Source of the DNA: a virus
DNA: 43,727 nt
Strand: one strand, 5' to 3'
Virus record (IMG/VR): IMGVR_UViG_3300021957_000079
Coordinates: 1 to 43,727 of that record
The position numbers were made by a program, and so were the translations under genes. The notes under the pieces are model-generated. The model was not told where the DNA came from. It searched no databases and saw nothing but the letters and a program-made list of their open reading frames with translations. Shown piece by piece: positions 1 through 6,053 of the stretch. The stretch's first letter is position 1; every line of letters begins with the position of its first letter.

Positions 1-14
1 TTAAAACTTTTCAT
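1..14 (-). CDS. 5' end of a CDS running off the left edge
   Basis: An ATG at 12-14 overlaps the TAA stop of the preceding gene (TAATG) and reads Met-Lys-Ser-Phe before the window ends. The coupling style matches many junctions here, and an MKSF start resembles the capsid-targeting-like leaders of other genes in this block. There is no strong ribosome binding site and only four codons are visible, so this is tentative. Confidence 0.35.
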
Positions 15-520
15 TACTTTGTCTTTGACAATGCAAAGTCAGCAATCTTCATAAACTCTGCCTTCTTACCATTCAACATCTTAGTCATCTTCTGTTGATT
101 AGATTTGTTGACAGCATCAAACACTTGTGTAACAGCAGATGCAGTGAATAAGTCAACTCTCAACTTACCATCTTTAAATTTGATTTGTTGATTTTGTTTA
201 TCCTTAACAATCTTGCGTAGAGCATCCATATTATCTTCTACGATATGACTTGCTCTCTCTAATGTATTCTCTTCTACTTTCATTGCAAGCTTAGATTTTG
301 CTTCACGTTTTGCTTTGCGTTCTGCCATACGTTTGAAAAACTGTTTACCTTCTTTGGTTCTACCATCGTAAGATTTCTTCTTTTTCATCTTTGCGTCTGG
401 AGGCATTGAGACTGCACCACTACTAGCATTATTTGCTGGTGCGTCTTCTTCTACTTTACCAATCCCTAGTTGTGGATCTGCATAGAATTTTTTCATTAGA
501 TTATCAAATTTTAGACTCAT
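14..520 (-). CDS. Hypothetical Lys-rich protein of the virion module
   Basis: A 168-aa protein I do not recognise. The middle (about residues 44-80) is strongly basic, with lysine and arginine runs. The C-terminal half is predicted helical and includes a KDGKLRVDLFTASAV segment that looks like a small folded domain. There is no signal peptide or membrane segment. A GGGGA ribosome binding site lies just before the ATG, and the start overlaps the end of the upstream 204-aa gene by 4 bases, so the two are translationally coupled. Its position after a series of virion-type genes suggests a structural or head-associated role, but this is inference from context only. Confidence 0.75.
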   Translation of the reverse strand: MSLKFDNLMKKFYADPQLGIGKVEEDAPANNASSGAVSMPPDAKMKKKKSYDGRTKEGKQFFKRMAERKAKREAKSKLAMKVEENTLERASHIVEDNMDALRKIVKDKQNQQIKFKDGKLRVDLFTASAVTQVFDAVNKSNQQKMTKMLNGKKAEFMKIADFALSKTK

Positions 521-1131
521 AATAGATCCCCTATGTCTAGTTCTTTTATATCTTCAGAAGAGACAAATATCTTCTGTTTCGTTTTCTTATGAATTACAGG
601 AAAAACATCTACACCTAGAATAGTATCAGAGGCTGGAGTGTCTTCAAATACTTCTACTTCATCACCCTCTAGTGCATCAATTTCATCTTGCTCTTCACCA
701 GAAGAAACAACATCCTGTGTTAGTTTGTAGATGCCCTTTGAGAGTTTACCATTATCTAATGTAACGTCTTCTACAATACTATTATCAAATTCTACATTGT
801 TGTCTTTGAAATATTCAAGAAGTTGTTTCTCAAACATATCTGGGTCATCAATGTGTTCTTTAAATGTATCTTTAAGTAAAAATAATGCAGCTGCATATGT
901 ACCAACTCTTGTTCTAAGTCCTGGCACTTTTTGAAAAATCTTCTTTATGTTAAACACAAGTTTATGCAGAATAGTATAAGAATTCTGTTCACTTTGTTTA
1001 TAGAGTTTTTTATCTGTACGATTACCATCTTTATCAATGATACCCATTTTAAACGCATCAGTCTTCTCAAACGGTTGAGTTAACAGTTTGATAAAACGAT
1101 AGGTAACAAATAAATCTACAGCTCTTCCCAT
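517..1131 (-). CDS. Conserved hypothetical phage protein
   Basis: A 204-aa protein. The N-terminal two thirds is predicted alpha-helical (VDLFVTYRFIKLLTQPF, then KVPGLRTRVGTYAAALFLLKD), and the C-terminal third is acidic with glutamate and aspartate runs around residues 140-170. It resembles an uncharacterised protein I associate with marine T4-like phages, though no function is known to me. The start codon overlaps the upstream stop (TAATG) and follows an AGAGAG ribosome binding site. It is the middle member of a tightly coupled three-gene string (1493 to 14), which suggests that the three products work together, probably in virion assembly. Confidence 0.8.
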   Translation of the reverse strand: MGRAVDLFVTYRFIKLLTQPFEKTDAFKMGIIDKDGNRTDKKLYKQSEQNSYTILHKLVFNIKKIFQKVPGLRTRVGTYAAALFLLKDTFKEHIDDPDMFEKQLLEYFKDNNVEFDNSIVEDVTLDNGKLSKGIYKLTQDVVSSGEEQDEIDALEGDEVEVFEDTPASDTILGVDVFPVIHKKTKQKIFVSSEDIKELDIGDLL

Positions 1132-1493
1132 TATAGTCTCTCTAATATCTCTTTTATACTTTGCACTTCTTCAACTTCTTCCATCTCATCCTCTAGTATC
1201 ATATTCAAAAACACCATAAATGTTTTAAGAACAGACCAAAGTTCTGGTTCAATTTTAAATAGTAACAAAGTAGATCCAGCTTCTGCACCAAACAAATTAT
1301 AAACGACAATCATATGATTAAGTATCAGACGTTCTTTTAGTTCGCCACTTTCATTATACTTCCTCAATAAACGCTTTATGTATTTGAAGCGTTTCATGTC
1401 ATCATGGAATTCAGATTCACCTTCACATTGTGGGTTATCGTAATGTTTGATTGCAAACATCACAATATTATCATTAGTTAATTTTTCAAACAT
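1131..1493 (-). CDS. Conserved hypothetical small helical protein
   Basis: A 120-aa acidic protein, predicted all-helical. It has a hydrophobic core segment (LILNHMIVVYNLFGAEAG, then LLLFKIEP) and a Glu-rich tail. It resembles a small protein found next to virion genes in many large myophages (possibly the DUF7207 family, from memory). The hydrophobic stretch is not a convincing membrane helix because charged residues interrupt it. An AGGAAAT ribosome binding site precedes the ATG. The stop overlaps the start of the next gene, so it is coupled to the 204-aa protein. The function is unknown. Confidence 0.8.
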   Translation of the reverse strand: MFEKLTNDNIVMFAIKHYDNPQCEGESEFHDDMKRFKYIKRLLRKYNESGELKERLILNHMIVVYNLFGAEAGSTLLLFKIEPELWSVLKTFMVFLNMILEDEMEEVEEVQSIKEILERL

Positions 1494-1508
1494 ATTTCCT
1501 GTACCGTT

Positions 1509-1919
1509 TTAAACGATGCGGGCTTTAATAAAATGAGTTCCGTTTGCAGTTTTTTCGTGCATAATCTCTATAGACAAACCACCCTCAATCTTGTGGGAAA
1601 TTCCGTCATCATTAATATCTTCACCGTTTTCATCTTTACCTGTGCGTCCACCAAATTGTGTTAGTGGCATGGAATACTTTCCACCTTCTTCTGATAAGTC
1701 AGGCATATCAAATGAAAGAGAAAGTCTACCTAACTTTTCTTGCATCTTGTTAAGACAGTGTTCTGGAACAAGATGTTCCATTTGTCCCATTGCGCCTAAA
1801 AATCCATTGATACGTTCTACCATCTTTGGATTTGTTACATCATTAGAAAAGTCAGAACCATCCATTGGATAACCAGCATCAGTTGCCTTTTCGGCAATGT
1901 AGTTACTAAAGTTCTTCAT
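1509..1919 (-). CDS. Hypothetical protein with capsid-targeting-like N terminus
   Basis: A 136-aa protein. I prefer the second ATG (1919) over an in-frame ATG at 1928: AGAGG then sits 9 bases upstream, whereas it would abut the first ATG. With this start the protein begins MKNFSNYIAE followed by K. That closely matches the T4 internal-protein leader MKTYQEFIAE, which targets proteins into the prohead and is removed by protease gp21 after [I/L]xE. The rest is a compact domain with Gly/Asp-rich loops and a C-terminal beta region (GLSIEIMHEKTANGTHFIKARIV). I do not recognise that domain. The likely role, an internal head protein, is inferred from the leader and from neighbouring virion genes. 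Confidence 0.75.
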   Translation of the reverse strand: MKNFSNYIAEKATDAGYPMDGSDFSNDVTNPKMVERINGFLGAMGQMEHLVPEHCLNKMQEKLGRLSLSFDMPDLSEEGGKYSMPLTQFGGRTGKDENGEDINDDGISHKIEGGLSIEIMHEKTANGTHFIKARIV

Positions 1920-2046
1920 CTTTATCATCCTCTACTTTTTTCTTTTTCTTGTTTGGGTTAACCGAAAGAATTTCTTGAAGAACCTCTTCCTGAGGCTCTT
2001 CTTGAATTTTCATTGGTTTACCGTTTGCACCATATCTAATAGTCAT
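1906..2046 (-). CDS. Small hypothetical protein (46 aa)
   Basis: A 46-aa acidic/lysine-rich protein starting MTIRYGANGKPMKIQEE and ending in a KKKKKVEDDKDEEL tail. The frame extends further upstream, but a TAAGGAG ribosome binding site lies 5 bases before the ATG at 2046, so I place the start there. The 3' end overlaps the next gene by 14 bases. The short beta-like N terminus with a charged tail has no family I recognise. It is probably real because of the good ribosome binding site and because it fills the space exactly. Confidence 0.65.
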   Translation of the reverse strand: MTIRYGANGKPMKIQEEPQEEVLQEILSVNPNKKKKKVEDDKDEEL

Positions 2047-2057
2047 AGTATTACTCC

Positions 2058-2522
2058 TTAAGCAATAGTAGCGCCATTGTTTGACAATACAACCCACTTA
2101 GAGTTAGTAAAGATCAAAGTAACAGTATCATTAACATCTGCAAAGGTAATTGTAGAACCGTTTGCAAAGTTTGATGGTGTAATAACAGAGTTACCACCGT
2201 CTGCAATCATAGTCAAGATTTTGATTTGTCCTTGAGCGCCATCTGCAAGTCCAGCTGCGTGAGCACCACCAGCAGTTACAGTATCAATATGTGTTATTGA
2301 TGTACCTGTATTAGCAGTTACATCTGGTGCAGTGTTAGTATTTGTGATCGCCTGTGGAACGCCATCCAAACCCAACCAAGTTGGAATGTTTTGGAATGTG
2401 TCACGAACAGTGATTTTTTTGTTTACAGGGTTTCCTGATGGATCATCAATAACATGCAACAAGTCTTCTGATGCAATTGCGTTACCTAGATCGTTTAGTG
2501 CCGTGATTTTCTTATCAGCCAT
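2058..2522 (-). CDS. Putative virion structural protein, beta-rich
   Basis: A 154-aa protein. The N terminus ([27 protein letters not shown]) is the type of short repeatable motif that opens many marine phage tail and decoration proteins. The remainder is Thr/Ala/Asn/Gly-rich and beta-predicted, ending in a strand-turn-strand module ([32 protein letters not shown]) common at the C terminus of phage fibre or capsid-decoration proteins. An AGGAGAT ribosome binding site precedes the ATG. The neighbours are a coiled-coil protein and an Ig-like protein, so a small exposed virion component is likely. The exact position in the particle is unknown. Confidence 0.75.
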   Translation of the reverse strand: MADKKITALNDLGNAIASEDLLHVIDDPSGNPVNKKITVRDTFQNIPTWLGLDGVPQAITNTNTAPDVTANTGTSITHIDTVTAGGAHAAGLADGAQGQIKILTMIADGGNSVITPSNFANGSTITFADVNDTVTLIFTNSKWVVLSNNGATIA

Positions 2523-2547
2523 TTTTATCTCCTAATGGTTTAAACCT

Positions 2548-2802
2548 TCAACTCAATGCAGTTTGTACTGCACTATCGTCTTGCGAAGGGATGCTACTGG
2601 CGGGATTCGCCTCACCTAATTGTCCTAGAAAAACATCACATTGTTGGATTGCACCATTAAGTGCGTTTCCTTGTGCTGTCAACTGTGACTTCATTTTATC
2701 CATTTGCTGCAACTGACTTGTTACTTTATCCAAGTCAGTTTGCAGTTCATGTTTCTTTTGTTCAATATCATTAACACTTAGTGTTTTATCATTTTTTGAC
2801 AT
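2548..2802 (-). CDS. Small coiled-coil protein
   Basis: An 84-aa protein. The second of two adjacent ATG codons (2802) is preferred because AAAGGA lies 6 bases upstream. Residues about 10-60 form a heptad-like coiled coil (IEQKKHELQTDLDKVTSQLQ onward). This is followed by a Gln/Ala-rich helix with one cysteine (QQCDVFLGQLGEANP) and a short Ser-rich tail. This arrangement is frequent in small phage chaperone or spacer proteins, but I cannot assign a family. It lies between two putative virion proteins with short gaps. Confidence 0.7.
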   Translation of the reverse strand: MSKNDKTLSVNDIEQKKHELQTDLDKVTSQLQQMDKMKSQLTAQGNALNGAIQQCDVFLGQLGEANPASSIPSQDDSAVQTALS

Positions 2803-2826
2803 CATATATCCTTTTGTTTATACTAC

Positions 2827-3369
2827 TTATGCAACCGCTGTGTTAGTTGCTGTACCAGCAGGAACTGCAACACCAGAGTTAACTGTTGTACCAGTATCTT
2901 TGATTGTTCCACCAGCAAGTGCAATGTTTTGTGAAGCAATTGACAATACGTCACCAGCAGATACAGTTGAACCAGCTGCACCGATTGTATGTCTGAATAC
3001 AAGTTTGTTAGTACCTGTACCAGATTGATACGTTGCACTCAACGAAGCAGCAGAACCGCCACCCGCTTGTGAGTTAGTGATTGCGATTGTTGGTGAACCT
3101 GTTACAGTTACCTTCTCATTGAAAGTAAGTCTAACATCAATATTACCACCAGCACTTACATCAAATGCTGCTCCAACGAATGCCGATTTATTAATGTCTG
3201 CACCAGCGATTGCTGTTGCTAATCCACCGATTGAGCAAATAACTTCTTCAAGTCCTTTACCGTTTAGTTGTACCCAACCTTTTGATGTTGCGTATACGTC
3301 TTCTTTTTGAGCTGCAGTAAGCCACTTTGGTTTCGCTTCATCTGCATCTGTGTTTCCCCATAGGGCCAT
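2827..3369 (-). CDS. Putative virion protein with an SwmB/Ig-like domain
   Basis: A 180-aa protein. Residues 1-65 (MALWGNTDADEAKPKWL...GWVQLNGKGLEEVICSIGGL) look like the N-terminal module of a marine phage structural protein. Residues about 65-175 fit the bacterial Ig-like/SwmB repeat pattern, with the order VxLTFNEKVTVTGSPTIAI, then ATYQSGTGTNKLVFRHTI, then SIASQNIALAGGTIKDTGT. Such domains are surface-adhesion beta sandwiches in bacterial proteins and often decorate phage capsids or tails. GGAGAAAGACT precedes the ATG. A late-promoter-like element is nearby at 3403-3410. The Ig-like assignment rests on pattern memory and needs a profile search. Confidence 0.75.
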   Translation of the reverse strand: MALWGNTDADEAKPKWLTAAQKEDVYATSKGWVQLNGKGLEEVICSIGGLATAIAGADINKSAFVGAAFDVSAGGNIDVRLTFNEKVTVTGSPTIAITNSQAGGGSAASLSATYQSGTGTNKLVFRHTIGAAGSTVSAGDVLSIASQNIALAGGTIKDTGTTVNSGVAVPAGTATNTAVA

Positions 3370-3402
3370 AGTCTTTCTCCTTATTTAAAGATTTTACTCT
3401 TC

Positions 3403-3410
3403 TATTTATC
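3403..3410 (-). promoter_or_regulatory. Possible degenerate late promoter
   Basis: The minus strand reads GATAAATA, one mismatch from the T4 late-promoter consensus TATAAATA. It lies about 35 bases upstream of the Ig-like virion gene and overlaps the stop region of the gene before it. It is weaker than the exact matches elsewhere in the window. Confidence 0.35.
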
Positions 3411-3918
3411 TAAATCCATATCTCTTCAATTGAGATATAGTGTTTGAGGGGGATGTGTGATGAATCCCAATACCACCAGCAATCTCCCATTCCTTAATGT
3501 TTTTGATATAATCATCAATTAAGATATTAGGATTATTGCCAGTTGTGGCATAATTTACTTTATCTGCACGTTTAACTAAATGAATCTTACCAGTAGGTTT
3601 TGCGTTTTTAGACAACCATGCCTTTTTGCCAGGCCTACTGTTTGAATCGTTAGACGAATATGCAGATAAAATATTTGCATTATATTTATTTATTAATTTC
3701 CACATTCTTTGTGCGCCAGGCATCCAAGGTAACGTATGCCAGAAATCCTTCTTTGCACGAATTTCTTCCCAACGTGTTTCCTTTTCTACCTTGTCAAACT
3801 GTTTACCAGAGAGTTGTTTATACCCCCCTAGTAAATCAACAATCACCATATCCATATCACAATAGATACTTGGCAATTCTTCTTCATTAACATTAGTAAG
3901 TTCGACAAGATGACGCAT
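3406..3918 (-). CDS. HAD-superfamily 5'-nucleotidase-like protein
   Basis: A 170-aa protein. HAD motif I is present as D21-M-D23 in YCDMDMVIVDLLGG, where the first aspartate would be the nucleophile. Motif II is plausibly LSAYSSND (about 84-91). The conserved lysine may be in KRADK (about 116-120), and motif IV is the D135-D136 pair in NILIDDYIKNI. The length and layout resemble the NT5C-type 5'(3')-deoxyribonucleotidase group found in phages, which removes phosphate from nucleoside monophosphates. The substrate is uncertain. It starts at an ATG that nearly abuts the stop of the upstream gene, within the virion-associated block, so a role on a non-nucleotide substrate is also possible. Confidence 0.8.
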   Translation of the reverse strand: MRHLVELTNVNEEELPSIYCDMDMVIVDLLGGYKQLSGKQFDKVEKETRWEEIRAKKDFWHTLPWMPGAQRMWKLINKYNANILSAYSSNDSNSRPGKKAWLSKNAKPTGKIHLVKRADKVNYATTGNNPNILIDDYIKNIKEWEIAGGIGIHHTSPSNTISQLKRYGFR

Positions 3919-3919
3919 A

Positions 3920-4459
3920 TTAGTCTTCTTTATCTTTTACTTTTGTTTCAATCTTATTCATAGGTTTACCTGTCATTGTGGTTTCACCATCTTTAGATTC
4001 TTTTTTACCTTTACCACTCAAATATGCTGGGGTATCATCTTCTGCACCCTCAACCTTTTTTGCAGCTTCAGCCCACATATCAGAAATATGTTTTGCGGCA
4101 AGTTGAGCAAGAGTAGGTCTTACTGACTCTTCAACTGACTCTTTCTTCTTTGCTTTTCTCATTGCAGCAAAGTCTTTACCATCAATGTCACCATCTTTAT
4201 CTTTGTCGAGTTTCTTTTGTCCACCAACTAACTTCTCAGTCTTTAGTGTTTCCTCAACGTCATATTGTTTACCGCCGATAGTAAAGGTTTTTTCACCTTT
4301 TTCTTTTGCCATTTTTGCAGCGTGAATATAGTTATTTTCACTCTTCTCTTTTTCTTTTTCTTTTTTAGAGATTGCAATTGCAGCTTGCTGAGCAGGAGAC
4401 ATTGCCTCTAACACAGCACTCTCAATACTACCCTCTTTAGTTTTAAGATACTTGGACAT
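3920..4459 (-). CDS. Lys-rich modular protein with an EF-hand-like loop
   Basis: A 179-aa, highly charged protein. Residues 85-96 read DKDKDGDIDGKD, a near-perfect EF-hand/dockerin calcium-binding loop (D1, D3, D5, G6, I8, D9, D12), followed by F-A-A-M-R. A short segment about 55-70 (TFTIGGKQYDVEETL) looks like a small beta module. The rest is helical and Lys/Glu-rich. It belongs to the same compositional class as the next, 441-aa protein and is separated from it by only a few bases; CAGGAGAAAT precedes the ATG. I infer a head-core or virion-internal component. The calcium-binding assignment rests on the motif alone. Confidence 0.7.
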   Translation of the reverse strand: MSKYLKTKEGSIESAVLEAMSPAQQAAIAISKKEKEKEKSENNYIHAAKMAKEKGEKTFTIGGKQYDVEETLKTEKLVGGQKKLDKDKDGDIDGKDFAAMRKAKKKESVEESVRPTLAQLAAKHISDMWAEAAKKVEGAEDDTPAYLSGKGKKESKDGETTMTGKPMNKIETKVKDKED

Positions 4460-5785
4460 TTATTTCTCCTGTGAGTTTATTTTGTTAATTGTTTCAGTTG
4501 CTTTCGCAATCTGTAATTGTAGTTGAGCGATACGAGTTTTCTTCTTATCATCTCTTGCAGCGTCTACATCTTTGGCAGAATCTGGTCTATTGTCAATCTT
4601 TGGTTTGTCTGCTTCCTCTTTCTTGTCCCAAGGAGCTTTCTTCAAAGTTACTTTTGATTTACCTTTTTTAGATGACTGTGATGCCTTTGCAAGTTTCTTT
4701 GCAAGGTCTGCCTTTTTGTTTTCATCAAGTTCAACCTCTTCTTTATACATATTCAACTCAAATGGTTTTGAACCACCTTTGTTGTAAACTTGGATTTGTA
4801 GGTTTCCACCTTTACCTTTTAATCTGTATTTGTTTGTTTTACCCTCAGAAGGTTTCTTTGGGCCGGTTGCAACTTTACTGTCAATCTCTTTTGGGTCTAC
4901 AGTAATTCCTAATTTCTTTTTTGCGTAATCATATGCGTGTTGCATTGCACCACTAAAATCTTTATGATACAAGTCATACTTCTCATCAAGTTCACCTTCT
5001 TTCTTTGTCGCCATCAACTTGTCATGGTTGTCGATTGCATACTTGTCTGCATCTTCTTTATTGTCAAACTCTTTTGCAATACTACCATCTGCATTGTATA
5101 CACAGAACTTGTCATCTTTTTTCTTAACGTGATCAGTTGGATCCATTTCTTCTGGTAATGGTTGTGATGGCCATTGAACTGGTTCAACACCTTCCTTTTT
5201 ACCTTTACCATGATCCATAACTTTTTTACCAAGTGGTGTCAAGTTACCTTTTTTATCATACATCAGATCAATGAGTTTCTTTTCTGCAGCAGTCATCTCA
5301 TCAATTTGAACATCTTCATTCTGTCTCTTCAGAACAGCAGCGACTTGTTTATGATCAGACAAACCTTTTTTGATTTTTTCAATAGCAGCGACAGCACCTG
5401 ACATATTTCCACCAGCATATCTTTTATCTGATGCAATACCAATTGCCATTTTAATTTCTTTTGTAGAGTATCCCTCTTGAACAGATTCTCTTTCGACTTG
5501 TTCTAACTCAACAAACTTTTGACCCTTCTGTTGATACATGTCTTTCCAATCTTTACCGTACATTGTATTCAACATCTTTTCGATATCTTTTACACTACCA
5601 GTAACAGATGTTCCATCATCACCCTTTAAGTCTTTTGCCTTCAGTTTAAACTTTTTAATTAACTTTTGAAAGTCTGGGTCAGTCTTGTCGTGATCTAACA
5701 TATCAATCGTTGCCTCTTGAAGTTTAGAAGAATTATACTGAACCTCTGCCAGAGCCTCCGTCATTGTTTTAGCGTATCTAGTCAT
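4460..5785 (-). CDS. Modular Lys-rich protein with repeated [I/L]DE linkers
   Basis: A 441-aa protein built of short modules joined by acidic linkers. Similar linkers occur as NEDVQIDE (to residue 163), KEGELDE (to 268) and KEEVELDE (to 355), each followed by a new basic module. Module 2 (about 105-155, YSTKEIKMAIGIASDKRYAG onward) and the KFCVYNADGSIAKEF module (about 226-262) are types I recall in marine phage proteins of unknown function. The [I/L]DE ends match the [I/L]xE pattern cut by T4-type protease gp21, so this may be a prohead polyprotein. The last 80 residues are Lys/Asp-rich and helical. It starts just after the 91-aa gene, with a GGGAAAAAAT ribosome binding site. Confidence 0.75.
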   Translation of the reverse strand: MTRYAKTMTEALAEVQYNSSKLQEATIDMLDHDKTDPDFQKLIKKFKLKAKDLKGDDGTSVTGSVKDIEKMLNTMYGKDWKDMYQQKGQKFVELEQVERESVQEGYSTKEIKMAIGIASDKRYAGGNMSGAVAAIEKIKKGLSDHKQVAAVLKRQNEDVQIDEMTAAEKKLIDLMYDKKGNLTPLGKKVMDHGKGKKEGVEPVQWPSQPLPEEMDPTDHVKKKDDKFCVYNADGSIAKEFDNKEDADKYAIDNHDKLMATKKEGELDEKYDLYHKDFSGAMQHAYDYAKKKLGITVDPKEIDSKVATGPKKPSEGKTNKYRLKGKGGNLQIQVYNKGGSKPFELNMYKEEVELDENKKADLAKKLAKASQSSKKGKSKVTLKKAPWDKKEEADKPKIDNRPDSAKDVDAARDDKKKTRIAQLQLQIAKATETINKINSQEK

Positions 5786-6053
5786 TTATTTTTTCCCAAA
5801 TTTTTACGACAAGTTTCCCTGTACCTTTTATTAATCTATGATACTCCATCATGGGTATCGTATATATCTTTTCTCTTTTCAATTCTACTGGAAGCATATT
5901 ATCTAGTTGCAATTTCCAACCACTTCCTTCGAGAACCATTACATCTCTTGTATGTTTGTCACGATGCCATATCAATTCTTCCTCTTGTACATCATCCTTA
6001 AACTCTCTGAGGAAATGTCCCTCTTCTTGAATATCAGAATATGGATTTACCAA
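5778..6053 (-). CDS. Small cupin-like conserved phage protein
   Basis: A 91-aa protein whose start appears to be TTG, overlapping the 3' end of the 652-aa gene. No in-frame ATG lies near the N terminus. The core LIWHRDKHTRDVMVLEG, then GWKLQLDNMLP, then IYTIPMMEYHRLIKG has the His-rich strand and turn pattern of a minimal cupin (small-molecule or metal-binding beta barrel). The two histidine-containing strands would be motifs 1 and 2. I recall similar small proteins in marine myophages without a known function. It is coupled on both sides to large virion-module proteins. Confidence 0.7.
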   Translation of the reverse strand: MVNPYSDIQEEGHFLREFKDDVQEEELIWHRDKHTRDVMVLEGSGWKLQLDNMLPVELKREKIYTIPMMEYHRLIKGTGKLVVKIWEKIND

